From Chloroflexota bacterium (GTDB lineage: Bacteria > Chloroflexota > Chloroflexia > Chloroheliales > Chloroheliaceae), in contig CADDZM010000001.1 in NCBI GenBank assembly GCA_902812345.1, positions 27,127 through 91,126 on the forward strand: a stretch of 64,000 nucleotides of DNA, written 5' to 3'. Of this stretch, positions 16,567-25,580 are shown piece by piece. The stretch's first letter is position 1. Each line of letters opens with the position of its first letter. The notes under the pieces were generated by a model. It did no database searches. It was not told the DNA's origin and saw only the letters and a list, made by a program, of their open reading frames with translations. A program made the position numbers and the translations under genes.

Positions 16567-19128
16567 ATGACGGCTAAAGATATAGAAAGCATTCTCTGGC
16601 TAATCCCGGCGATACCCCTGGCGGCAGCCCTCCTTAACGGCCTGCTGAGTATCCTCTTCCTGAGAAGCAAACCCAAGCAATCGTTGAGCGGCGGCCAGAG
16701 GGCGGTCCGGGGCGCGACCTCGGCTATCGGTATCGCGGCGATACTTTCAGCCCTGGTTATCTCCATAATCGGTCTTAGCTTTCTGCTAAGCCAACCCGCC
16801 CCGGCGGAACCGGTCGAACACACCGCTACCCAGCAAGTGGCCCAGGCTAACGACGGCAGCAGTGCCAAGTTAGCGGCCCCGGCTTTGCAAGCTACCGGCT
16901 CGACCGAGCAAGCCAATCCTCGCCGGATTGAGGTCCAGAAGGTTTACACCTGGATACCGAGTGGCGATTTACAGGTAAATCTTGGCTTCCTGATTGACCC
17001 ACTGACCGCGATGATGCTGGTGGTCGTCAATACGATTAGCCTCCTGGTGCATATTTTCAGCACCGGCTATATGAAAGAGGATAACGGCTACCACCGCTTC
17101 TTTACCTACCTGCCCTTCTTTACCTTTAGCATGATTATGCTGGTAATGTCGAACAACTTCCTCTTGCTCTACGTCTTCTGGGAAGCCGTGGGCTTGAGCA
17201 GTTACCTCTTAATCGGCTTCTGGTTCAGCAAGAAATACGACTGGGGCCGCCTCCTGCCGCCCGCCTCAGGCGTCAAGGCTTTCGTGGTTAACCGCATCGG
17301 TGACTTTGGCTTTAGCCTCGGCATTATGTGGATTTTCGTTACGATGCTGGGTACGGTCGGCAGCGATTACGCCGCGAAGCATAATATCACCGGCATCTGG
17401 GACCGCCTGAACTACGCGAACGTTTTCGGGGCTTTTAACGAGGCTATCGCCAACAACGCCCTGAGCGGTACAGCCCTGACTTTTATCTGTATCCTGCTCT
17501 TTATGGGTGCGATGGGTAAATCGGCCCAGGTCCCGCTTCACGTCTGGTTGCCGGACGCGATGGCCGGCCCGACCCCGGTTTCGGCCCTCATCCATGCCGC
17601 GACAATGGTCACGGCGGGTGTGTATATGGTGGGCCGGGTTAGCCCGCTCTTCTCCCACACCAATGAGGCCATGCTGGTAATTTCAATTATCGGCATCGTG
17701 ACCGCTTTCTTCGGAAGCACCGTCGGCTGCACTCAGAAAGACATCAAAGCGGTTATGGCTTACTCGACGGTTAGCCAGTTAGGGTACATGTTCTTCGCCC
17801 TGGGTGTCTTCGGCTGGGTGGCGGCTTTCTTCCACCTGATGACCCACGCCTTCTTCAAAGGGCTGCTCTTTCTCGGTTGCGGCTCGGTTATTCACGCCAA
17901 CGAGGAAACCATTCACGAGGGCTTCCACACCATCCAGCACAACGCCCAGGATTGGGCGCGCCGCCGCTTCCCCGACGACCCGCAAAGGGCCGATGAAGTC
18001 GGTTTCGAGCTTTTCGAGGCGGCGGAACACGCTATCGAGTATGGGGTGGACAAAAACAGCAAAAACGAACTGTTGCGGATGGGCCTCGACCCCCAGAACA
18101 TGGACTACATGGGAAACCTGGGCAAAGGCATGAAGATAACCGCCATCAGTATGACCTTTGGGGCGGCAGCCCTGGCCGGTATCCCGTTTACGGCAGGGTT
18201 CTGGAGCAAAGACGATATTCTGGGTATAACCTTCTCTCGCGGGGCCGAAAACAGCTTTGATTATGTGATTTACGCCCTCGGTATTTTCGCGGCCCTGCTG
18301 ACGGCGTTCTACAGCTTCAGGATGATTTTCTCGGTCTTCTTTGGTAAAGAGTTCAGGCTGCCCGCCGCAATGAATACCCTGGCCTATGAGGGAATGCGGC
18401 GCAAAGCAACCGAACTCGGTATCGCTAACTTCAACCCGGCTGAAATCGTGAATTTCGTAGACGGTTACGACCCGGCTAATGCCGCCGCTGCTGCCCACAC
18501 TCACGGCGAAGCTGAAACCGCCCACAGCCACGGGCCAAATGTTCCGCTGGCCGTGGTCGAGAGTCCCTTAAATATGAGCTTGCCGCTGGCTTTCCTGGCT
18601 TTTATGAGTATCGCGACCGGTTATATCGGTTTGCCCGGTGCCATTTTTGGCGAAAGCCCTCTTGAAAAATTCCTGAATGGTTCGTTCGGCCCTGCCCTGG
18701 CGGTCAAGCCGCTCCCGGTGGAAAGCGCCAGCACAACCACCATTCTGCTGGTCTTCTCCGGCCTTGTTGCTCTCGCCGGGGTATTCATCGCCTATCTGAT
18801 GTATCACCGTAACCGGGCCACGCTTCCCGTACGAGCGGGAAAACTGGCCGGGCCGCTCTACGCCTTCTCTCGCAATAAATGGTACTGGGACGAGGTCTAC
18901 AACCTGCTGGTTGTCCAGGCCGGGTTGCTGACCATGCGCGGTCTTAGCATGTTCGACAAGTATGTGATTGACGGGGCGGTCAACGGGGTGGCCTGGCTGA
19001 CAAAGCAGAGCGCCCGCCAGTTACGCAAAGTCCAGACCGGCTTTGTGGGTAACTACGCTTTCTATATGGCGATTGGACTCGTGCTGATTGTAGCCCTGTT
19101 CTACGTCACAAACGGTATTAAGTTCTAA
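16567..19128 (+). CDS. nuoL: NADH-quinone oxidoreductase subunit L, enlarged
   Basis: 853 residues against the usual 610-660. NuoL is the distal antiporter-like proton-pumping subunit with a lateral helix. Core motifs are present: SYLLIGFWF, KSAQVPLHVWLPDAMAGPTPVSALIHAATMVTAGVY and MTHAFFKGLLFLGCGSVIHA (each partly quoted). Extra length comes from a polar region near 75-125, a charged insertion of about 60-70 residues after GSVIHA (about 447-520), and an Ala/His-rich loop (about 637-658) where other NuoL also carry histidines. The C-terminal lateral helix and final anchor are present. Confidence 0.95.
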   Translation: MTAKDIESILWLIPAIPLAAALLNGLLSILFLRSKPKQSLSGGQRAVRGATSAIGIAAILSALVISIIGLSFLLSQPAPAEPVEHTATQQVAQANDGSSAKLAAPALQATGSTEQANPRRIEVQKVYTWIPSGDLQVNLGFLIDPLTAMMLVVVNTISLLVHIFSTGYMKEDNGYHRFFTYLPFFTFSMIMLVMSNNFLLLYVFWEAVGLSSYLLIGFWFSKKYDWGRLLPPASGVKAFVVNRIGDFGFSLGIMWIFVTMLGTVGSDYAAKHNITGIWDRLNYANVFGAFNEAIANNALSGTALTFICILLFMGAMGKSAQVPLHVWLPDAMAGPTPVSALIHAATMVTAGVYMVGRVSPLFSHTNEAMLVISIIGIVTAFFGSTVGCTQKDIKAVMAYSTVSQLGYMFFALGVFGWVAAFFHLMTHAFFKGLLFLGCGSVIHANEETIHEGFHTIQHNAQDWARRRFPDDPQRADEVGFELFEAAEHAIEYGVDKNSKNELLRMGLDPQNMDYMGNLGKGMKITAISMTFGAAALAGIPFTAGFWSKDDILGITFSRGAENSFDYVIYALGIFAALLTAFYSFRMIFSVFFGKEFRLPAAMNTLAYEGMRRKATELGIANFNPAEIVNFVDGYDPANAAAAAHTHGEAETAHSHGPNVPLAVVESPLNMSLPLAFLAFMSIATGYIGLPGAIFGESPLEKFLNGSFGPALAVKPLPVESASTTTILLVFSGLVALAGVFIAYLMYHRNRATLPVRAGKLAGPLYAFSRNKWYWDEVYNLLVVQAGLLTMRGLSMFDKYVIDGAVNGVAWLTKQSARQLRKVQTGFVGNYAFYMAIGLVLIVALFYVTNGIKF

Positions 19129-19160
19129 GAGGCGAAAGTCCTAAAAAAGAGAAAGAAATC

Positions 19161-21038
19161 ATGCTTTCTGTAATGACTTACATACCGCTGATTGGAGCGG
19201 TGATAATAGCGGTCCTGCCAACGAAAAATCCAAACGCTTTTCGCTGGATTGCTTTGCTCACGACTCTCATTAACTTTGGGCTGTCACTCTACACGACCCT
19301 GGGCTTTAACCGGGGCCAACCGGGCTACCAGTTCGAGGAAAAAGCCAACTGGATCGGCTCTATCGGGGCGGGTTACCACATGGGCGTGGACGGGGTGTCG
19401 GTCCTGATGGTCCAACTCAACGCCTTGCTTTTCGTGACAGCGGTCCTGGCAAGCTGGTTCTCCATCCAGAAGCGCGTCCGCGAATATTTCGTGGCCTTGC
19501 TGATTTTGAACATAGGGCTGGTCGGGGTCTTTTGCGCCCTCGACTTCTTCCTGTTCTACATTTTCTGGGAACTGGTCCTGATTCCAATGGCGATTCTAAT
19601 CGGGGTCTGGGGTGGCGCGAACCGCATTTACGCGGCTTACAAGTTCTTCATCTATACCCTGGTTGGCAGCTTGCTCATGCTGGTGGCGATTATCGCCCTT
19701 TACTTCCAGGCCCAACCGCTGGTCGGCTATTTCACCCTGGATATAGTCGAAATCACCAACGCAACCGCCGGCCATCCACTTAACTATACCTTCCAGATTC
19801 TGGCTTTCCTGGCCTTTGGCTCGGCTTTCGCCATCAAGGTGCCGTTGTGGCCGTTCCATACCTGGCTGCCCGATGCCCATACCGAAGCCCCGACCGCAGG
19901 GAGCGTCATCCTGGCCGGGACGATGTTAAAAATGGGCTGCTACGGCTTTATCCGCTTCAACCTGCCGCTTTTCCCGGATGCCAGCAAAGACCTGGCGCCC
20001 CTGATGATTGCCCTGGCGATTATCGCGATTATTTACGGCGCGATGGTAGCCCTGGTTCAGCCGGACATGAAAAAGCTGGTGGCCTATTCCTCGGTGAGCC
20101 ACATGGGTTTTGTTATCCTGGGCCTGTTCGCTTTCGCTTACGGCCTGGGCGGCAGTTCCGGCACGACCACCAACGCGCTGCTTTTGCATAACTCCCAGGC
20201 TTTTGAAGGCGCGGTCTTCGTGATGTTCGCCCACGGTCTGTTGACCGGCGGCCTCTTTTTAGGCGTTGGCGTGATTTACGAACGGACGCATACCAGGGAT
20301 ATTAAGACAATTCAAAACACCACCCGTGTTGCCAGCCGCATGCCGGTCTACGCCACTATTTTCTTGCTGTATGCGATGGGTTCGATTGGCTTGCCGGGTA
20401 TAGCCGGGTTCGTGGGAGAATTCCTCGTCATGCAGGGCGCGTTCAGGGTCAACGGTTGGCTGTCCTTCGCAACCTCCTTTGTGATTATCTTTGCCGCAGT
20501 TTACCTGCTCTGGATGTACCAGCGGGTCTTCTTTGGCAAGATTGGCGACTACGACCCGGCGGTTGCGTTGAGCCACGGCGCGGGACACAGCGAACATACC
20601 CCGGATACTGCCGCCACTAACCAATCGGGTATGGCCGTTGGCGCGGATAACTCGGCTCACGGCGAACACGGTCTGCCGATGCCGGCCAGCGAGAAATACG
20701 GTAGCGGCGCCGGGCCGGATACCAACCGCGTCGGCACCGATACCTTACCGGAAAAAGGCTCCACTCACGCCACACCTGCCGCAGGACACGATACGGGCCA
20801 CAATACTACTCGCGGCCACCATACCGACCCGGACATCCTGGCGAACGGGGCAAAGTTCCCTGACCTGAACCTGCCGGAAGGGCTGGCCCTGATTCCGATG
20901 GGTATCCTGTCCGTGCTAGTGGGGGTGGTTCCGGCCCTGGTATTGGACTTCCTGACAACCAGCGGAAGCAACCTGGCCGTTACGATGGTGGAACATTCCG
21001 ATAAAGTGGCGGCAATTGTGCAGTTGGTTGGTAAGTAA
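19161..21038 (+). CDS. nuoM: NADH-quinone oxidoreductase subunit M with His-rich insertion
   Basis: 625 residues, where about 490-530 is usual. NuoM is an antiporter-like pump subunit. Seen: FFLFYIFWELVLIPM (lysine/glutamate network region), KVPLWPFHTWLPDAHTEAPT and VAYSSVSHMGFVILG. Between the helix ending YQRVFFGK and the last helix lies an insertion of about 95 residues (about 469-566), Gly/His/Thr-rich with repeated GHxH-like clusters. The stop codon lies inside a GTAA tetranucleotide repeat. Confidence 0.95.
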   Translation: MLSVMTYIPLIGAVIIAVLPTKNPNAFRWIALLTTLINFGLSLYTTLGFNRGQPGYQFEEKANWIGSIGAGYHMGVDGVSVLMVQLNALLFVTAVLASWFSIQKRVREYFVALLILNIGLVGVFCALDFFLFYIFWELVLIPMAILIGVWGGANRIYAAYKFFIYTLVGSLLMLVAIIALYFQAQPLVGYFTLDIVEITNATAGHPLNYTFQILAFLAFGSAFAIKVPLWPFHTWLPDAHTEAPTAGSVILAGTMLKMGCYGFIRFNLPLFPDASKDLAPLMIALAIIAIIYGAMVALVQPDMKKLVAYSSVSHMGFVILGLFAFAYGLGGSSGTTTNALLLHNSQAFEGAVFVMFAHGLLTGGLFLGVGVIYERTHTRDIKTIQNTTRVASRMPVYATIFLLYAMGSIGLPGIAGFVGEFLVMQGAFRVNGWLSFATSFVIIFAAVYLLWMYQRVFFGKIGDYDPAVALSHGAGHSEHTPDTAATNQSGMAVGADNSAHGEHGLPMPASEKYGSGAGPDTNRVGTDTLPEKGSTHATPAAGHDTGHNTTRGHHTDPDILANGAKFPDLNLPEGLALIPMGILSVLVGVVPALVLDFLTTSGSNLAVTMVEHSDKVAAIVQLVGK

Positions 21039-21053
21039 GTAAGTAAGTAAGTA
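21031..21053 (+). repeat. GTAA tetranucleotide repeat at the nuoM stop
   Basis: Five full copies of GTAA plus GTA overlap the nuoM stop codon. Each copy supplies TAA, so slippage would hardly alter the protein end. It lies in the nuoM-nuoN spacer. Confidence 0.8.
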
Positions 21054-21086
21054 TTTAAACTTTAACCCGAACAGGGAGCGAAAAAA

Positions 21087-22646
21087 GTGTCTTTATTAAC
21101 ACACACTTTGCTACAAATATCTACCGTTAAGCCTTCCTTCACCGGAGACGATTTGTACCGGGTTTTGCCGGAATTAATCGTGCTGGTGATGGCGGTGCTG
21201 GTGGTAATACTTGATTTATTCCTGCCATTTCGTTCCCGGCCCGCCCTGGGCTACCTGGCAATCCTGGGATACGCCGGTGCGCTCGTCGCCGCCGGGTTCC
21301 TCTTCTACTACGACAACCCGACTAAAACTTCTTTTGGCGGGATGTTTGTCCGGGACAATTTCAGTTCGTTCTTTGAAATTGTCTTTCTGGTCAGCGGTAT
21401 CCTGGTGGTGCTGGTTACGCCCAGTTACTCTCTCAAACGGGGTATTCCGCTCGGCGAGACTTATGCCATTCAGGCTTTCTCGGTCCTGGGTATGATGATT
21501 GTGGCCGCTTCAGGCGACCTGATGGTGATTTTCGTCGGCATCGAACTGACCTCGATTTGCAGTTATCTCCTGACCGGTTTTGCCCGCTCCGACCCAGGCT
21601 CGGCGGAAGGCTCTCTGAAATATTTCTTACTCGGCATCTTCGCGACGGCAATACTGGTTTACGGGATGGCCTGGACCTTTGGCATTACCGGCTCGACCAA
21701 CCTGGTCGCAATCAGCCAGAGCATTACCCGGAATAACTTGAGCGGTGACGCCGGTCTGACCCTCGGTATGCTCTTGATGGTGGTCGGTTTCGGCTTCAAA
21801 ATAGCGGCGGTGCCCTTCCATTTATGGACTCCTGACGCTTATGAAGGCGCTCCAACGCCGGTCGCGGCTTTCATGTCGGTTGGGCCAAAGGCGGCCGGGT
21901 TCGCGGCCCTGTTACGGGTTCTAATCCAGGGCTTACCGACCCTGGCGGTGCAGTGGTCCGTCATAATTGCGGTCCTGGCCGTCCTGACTATGACCCTCGG
22001 TAACGTGGTCGCGATAGCCCAGAACAGCGTCAAGCGTATGCTGGCTTACTCCTCAATAGCCCACACCGGCTATATAATGGTCGGCCTTGCCGCTTACCTG
22101 AACACCAGTTCGCCCGACAAGCAAAATGACGCTATTTCTTCGGTCCTGATTTACTCGCTAATCTATGTCTTTATGAACATGGGCGCGTTTGGCGTGCTGA
22201 TTTACGTCCAGAACCGCCAGGGCGGGGCCGAGGTAAATAGCTTTGATGGCCTGGCCCAATGGGCGCCCGGGATTGCCCTCGCGATGGCCTGGTTTATGCT
22301 GTCGCTGACCGGTATCCCGCCGACGGGCGGCTTCCTGGGCAAGTTCTACGTCTTCCGGGCGGCCATTGATAACGGCTATACCTGGCTGGCAATCGTGGGC
22401 GTTATAAACAGCGCCGTTTCGGCCTTCTTCTACCTGCGAGTTATTTACTCGATGTACTTTAATCCGATTGCGGATGAAGATAAGGCCAGGCTCCAGCCGA
22501 CCAAAGCCGGTTTTATCGCGGCTGGCGTGGTGATTGCCAGTATTGCCCTGTTGCTGCTTGGCATCGTTCCCGGTCCGGCCCTCGACCTCGCCCGTGACGG
22601 CGCAGACCCGCTAATCCAGGGGGTCAGGACCGCTACCGGTCGCTAA
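21087..22646 (+). CDS. nuoN: NADH-quinone oxidoreductase subunit N
   Basis: 519 residues, about 14 transmembrane helices, the third antiporter-like subunit. Seen: FVGIELTSICSYLLTGF (Glu of the charged axis), FKIAAVPFHLWTPDAYEGAP (about 236-255) and MLAYSSIAHTGYIMVGL. The start is GTG preceded by GGGAGCG. It is the last gene of the operon; an intrinsic terminator follows 20 bases after the stop. No nuoE, nuoF or nuoG is found anywhere in the window. Confidence 0.95.
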   Translation: MSLLTHTLLQISTVKPSFTGDDLYRVLPELIVLVMAVLVVILDLFLPFRSRPALGYLAILGYAGALVAAGFLFYYDNPTKTSFGGMFVRDNFSSFFEIVFLVSGILVVLVTPSYSLKRGIPLGETYAIQAFSVLGMMIVAASGDLMVIFVGIELTSICSYLLTGFARSDPGSAEGSLKYFLLGIFATAILVYGMAWTFGITGSTNLVAISQSITRNNLSGDAGLTLGMLLMVVGFGFKIAAVPFHLWTPDAYEGAPTPVAAFMSVGPKAAGFAALLRVLIQGLPTLAVQWSVIIAVLAVLTMTLGNVVAIAQNSVKRMLAYSSIAHTGYIMVGLAAYLNTSSPDKQNDAISSVLIYSLIYVFMNMGAFGVLIYVQNRQGGAEVNSFDGLAQWAPGIALAMAWFMLSLTGIPPTGGFLGKFYVFRAAIDNGYTWLAIVGVINSAVSAFFYLRVIYSMYFNPIADEDKARLQPTKAGFIAAGVVIASIALLLLGIVPGPALDLARDGADPLIQGVRTATGR

Positions 22647-22666
22647 ATTCAATTCAAAAGAAATAG

Positions 22667-22692
22667 AAAGAGGCAAATTGCTTGCCTCTTTT
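22667..22692 (+). terminator. Intrinsic terminator of the nuo operon
   Basis: A perfect 10-bp stem AAAGAGGCAA/TTGCCTCTTT with loop ATTGC, ending in four T. Confidence 0.88.
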
Positions 22693-22820
22693 ACTTTAGT
22701 AGTGGATTTTGAAGCGTTGGGGCCAGGTGGAAAGGGCATAATTAGAAGTAGCTGGATTATAAGGGCTGAAGAAGATTTTCCCAGACTTGTTACCTGCTAT
22801 GTTTTGTAAGGAGAAAAAGA

Positions 22821-23039
22821 ATGCCTGGTCAATTGAATTTATTTGATGTTGTAGCCTTGCCGGAAGATATAAGTGAAAAGGGACTTAACCGGGGTCAGGT
22901 TGGAACCATTGTCGAAGAACTTGATGAAGGATTTTATGAAGTAGAATTTAGCGACAATCAAGGTCGAACCTACGCCCGGTTAGCAATCCCGGGTGCGAAA
23001 CTTCTAGTACTTTATTACCAACCTCTTAAAGTAGCCTGA
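22821..23039 (+). CDS. DUF4926 domain protein
   Basis: 72 residues. The order FDVVALPEDI, GLNRGQVGTIVEEL, YEVEFSDNQGRTYARL then KLLVL matches the compact all-beta DUF4926 family of unknown function, often found beside toxin-like or contact-system genes. The ATG follows TAAGGAGAAAAAG. No toxin is seen next to it here. Less GC-rich than the nuo genes before it. Confidence 0.75.
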   Translation: MPGQLNLFDVVALPEDISEKGLNRGQVGTIVEELDEGFYEVEFSDNQGRTYARLAIPGAKLLVLYYQPLKVA

Positions 23040-23138
23040 ATTAGGGGATGACCTGTAATAATATAGAATAATTTTCTCACAGGGTAAAAATTATCTTCCT
23101 TAATTTATTTGAAAGGAATAAGTAATGAGGAGAAACGG

Positions 23139-23408
23139 ATGAATCCAACTAAAATGGTATTAGAGATAGCAGATATAACCGGATTTATTGTTGTTTTTGG
23201 CTCCGTTCCATTAGTCCTCAAACGCTTTCAAAGGTTAAATTTAAGTTTTCGGCTGCTGTATGATGGTCTTTTTATACTCCTTTTTGCCGGGTTGTTCCTT
23301 GCAACTTCTCCCGTATTTGATAAGCTACCGGGACTGCTAGAGTTCGTTGGGTTTGCGGTAATCCTGGCTACTTTTAACTGGTACGTTAAAAATACGGCCA
23401 CAAAGTAA
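23139..23408 (+). CDS. Small three-helix membrane protein
   Basis: 89 residues from the ATG at 23139, which has GAGGAG seven bases upstream; the in-frame TTG ten codons earlier has no such site. About three hydrophobic helices are visible, and the C-terminus is NWYVKNTATK. Family not recognised. Its stop overlaps the start of the next gene (TAATG), so both are translationally coupled. Confidence 0.65.
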   Translation: MNPTKMVLEIADITGFIVVFGSVPLVLKRFQRLNLSFRLLYDGLFILLFAGLFLATSPVFDKLPGLLEFVGFAVILATFNWYVKNTATK

Positions 23409-24040
23409 TGAAACATGGCTCAATCTTCTGGGTAGTGAATTACATAAAATCGCAGCGGGACAGCGAAACCCGTTACACAATTGACCTTTATTTGCTGCGG
23501 CTCGGTTACGACGCCGGGACCATTGAGGATGCCTGGCAAATTGCCGGGCTGCGGTTGGAAAGCAAAAAGCCGTCCTTCTTTAAGTATCTTTTCCCGGTTA
23601 CGGCCCTTTGCAGTTTGCTTAGCTGGGTTTGTTTGACCTTGTCATGGTATACATCTTCTGATGGAGCAATTCATTCTGTCCTGATTTATACTCCAAAATT
23701 TTATGAATATATTTACTACCCTTCTTTCAACTCAGCTTTTCTATATTTCATGCTGATTTTTTGGGGAATAAATTGCTTTTTAGGGCTTTTTATCCAATAT
23801 AGTGGCAGTCAAATTTTTTTGAAACTCTTTCCAGCGGCTCTGAACTTTAACTTTTTATTTATTTCTGCTGCCCTTGCGTTTGATGGTTTTCTCATCTTAC
23901 AGTTACATAACTGGTTAGTTTGGCAAGGACCGGTCTTCCTTACTTTGATTTTGCTAATTGCCTTGACCTGTACTTTATTAGAATTGAAATATGCACCAAA
24001 GAAAATCGAAATAATTCTCCCCGCTCATCCCTCCCAATAA
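23408..24040 (+). CDS. Polytopic membrane protein of unknown function
   Basis: 210 residues. A soluble N-terminus of about 55 residues (VNYIKSQRDSETRYTIDLYL, then a LGYDAGTIEDAW helix that looks like a small UBA- or recombinase-like helical bundle) is followed by about four transmembrane helices (about 58-80, 110-135, 150-168, 175-195). A+T-rich compared with neighbours. Coupled to the preceding small membrane protein, so the two probably act together. Function unknown. Confidence 0.65.
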   Translation: MKHGSIFWVVNYIKSQRDSETRYTIDLYLLRLGYDAGTIEDAWQIAGLRLESKKPSFFKYLFPVTALCSLLSWVCLTLSWYTSSDGAIHSVLIYTPKFYEYIYYPSFNSAFLYFMLIFWGINCFLGLFIQYSGSQIFLKLFPAALNFNFLFISAALAFDGFLILQLHNWLVWQGPVFLTLILLIALTCTLLELKYAPKKIEIILPAHPSQ

Positions 24041-24152
24041 ATTTCGGATAAAATTTCCATGTATAAAACCTCTTTCTCTATTGAACAAATCCCCCAATAG
24101 TGCTACCCTTTTAGCCTGTGGTAAGGCTATGATGCGCTGGAAAAGGAGAATT

Positions 24153-24542
24153 ATGGGTTATCTAAAAGGAATACTGCACGCGAATTTAACGATTGCGCCC
24201 GGTGACGAGGCTATCGAGCAAGCCCACCGGTTTTACGTGGACTTGCTGGGCCTGGGTGTGCTGGACCGGCCACCTGAAACCGACAACTTTACGCCCGGTT
24301 TCTGGCTGGACTGCGGCAACGGTCAGCAAATTCATATCAGTTCCGAACCGCACCCCGAAACTTATAACGGGCCGAGCAAGCGCCACACCGCTTTCCAGGT
24401 AAGCAACCTGGCCGGGCTGAAGGCCGCCCTCGAAGCCGCCGGGGTAGAAGTGCAGGTGCAAGACCAGCAGTTCGCGGGAATGAGCCGGATTTTCGCTCGC
24501 GACCCCTGGGGTAACGGCCTGGAACTGGTTGAATATTTTTAG
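24153..24542 (+). CDS. VOC (glyoxalase/bleomycin-resistance) superfamily protein
   Basis: 129 residues from the ATG at 24153, which follows AAAAGGAGAATT. The fold is recognisable from HANLTIAPGDEAIEQAHRFY, then a GFWLDCGNGQQIHIS strand, the central HTAFQVSNLAGLKAALEAAG and the end ARDPWGNGLELVEYF. The metal-site positions His-His-Glu are plausible (His in HANL, His in HTAF, Glu in LELVE). The family includes glyoxalases, dioxygenases and resistance proteins; substrate unknown. Confidence 0.85.
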   Translation: MGYLKGILHANLTIAPGDEAIEQAHRFYVDLLGLGVLDRPPETDNFTPGFWLDCGNGQQIHISSEPHPETYNGPSKRHTAFQVSNLAGLKAALEAAGVEVQVQDQQFAGMSRIFARDPWGNGLELVEYF

Positions 24543-24584
24543 ATTGTTTAATATATAACAATCTAAGGCTAGTTGAGATAGAAA

Positions 24585-25508
24585 ATGAAACTTGCTGTAG
24601 TTACCGCCGGGGCGATAGGCGGTTATTTTGGCGGTTTGCTGGCTGCGTCTGGCGCGGAAATAACTTTTGTAGCCAGGGGCGCGCATTTGCAGGTTTTGCA
24701 GCAGACCGGCCTCGTTTTGAAAAAACCGGACGGGGAGTTACACCTGACGCCCGGCCAGTACCGGGTCACGGATAACGCCGCCCAGGCCGTCCGGGGTGCG
24801 GGTATGGTGCTGTTCGCTGTAAAGTCTTACGACACGCACGCGGTCGCTCTGTCTCTTCTGGCGGGGTTGGGCGAAACGGTGCCGGTCCTTTCGTTGCAGA
24901 ATGGGGTCGAGAACGAAGAAGTGCTGGCGGCGTTGGTCGAACCGCGCCGCACTGCCGGGGGTGTGGCCTACGTCCTCGCCAGGTTATCCGCGCCAGGCGA
25001 AATAACGGCGGACAACACCGGGCGGTTGGCCGTGGCAGCTTACAGCATGGCCGGTGGCCCGGTCGCGCACCTGGACGAATTCGCCGGTTTGTGCCAGGCC
25101 GCCAATATTCCACTCGAAAAGACAGGCGATATTGCAAAGCTCAAATGGAGTAAGCTGGTCTTTAACAGCGCCCTGAACGGCTGGACCGCTTACCGTAATA
25201 CGACGCTGGACCGGGTGCTGGCCGAGCCGGAAGACCGCCAGGGTTATGAGGAAACGCTCCGCGAAACTTTCGAGGTAGCTATAGCTTTAGGCGTCAATCT
25301 TGACCCTGGTATTGTCGAGCAGACCATGGCGCGGTCGTTGCGGTTGGGCGCGGCGGGTAGTTCGATGCTAACCGACCGGGAGATGGGCCGCCGCCTGGAG
25401 TTTGAGGCACTTAACGGTTATGTGGCCCGCAAAGGCCGCGAACTTGGCATACCGACGCCCTACAACGCTCTGCTGGCCCGCGAACTGGCCTCAGTGAACC
25501 CAATCTAA
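24585..25508 (+). CDS. panE: Ketopantoate reductase (2-dehydropantoate 2-reductase) family
   Basis: 307 residues. PanE reduces ketopantoate to pantoate with NADPH in pantothenate/CoA synthesis. Seen: an N-terminal Rossmann fold VVTAGAIGGYFGGLLAASGAE, LFAVKSYDT, LQNGVENEE (about 104-112) and the catalytic region KLKWSKLVFNSALNGWTA with the conserved Lys/Asn. The first glycine of the dinucleotide loop is Thr7 (TAGAIG instead of GAGAIG), a small departure. Some family members act on other 2-keto acids, so substrate is inferred. Confidence 0.82.
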   Translation: MKLAVVTAGAIGGYFGGLLAASGAEITFVARGAHLQVLQQTGLVLKKPDGELHLTPGQYRVTDNAAQAVRGAGMVLFAVKSYDTHAVALSLLAGLGETVPVLSLQNGVENEEVLAALVEPRRTAGGVAYVLARLSAPGEITADNTGRLAVAAYSMAGGPVAHLDEFAGLCQAANIPLEKTGDIAKLKWSKLVFNSALNGWTAYRNTTLDRVLAEPEDRQGYEETLRETFEVAIALGVNLDPGIVEQTMARSLRLGAAGSSMLTDREMGRRLEFEALNGYVARKGRELGIPTPYNALLARELASVNPI

Positions 25509-25580
25509 AAATAAGCGGTAATTGCCGGATATTGAAAAATTGCCTTACATTCAATCTACGGAATTTCAGCGGTATGGGTT

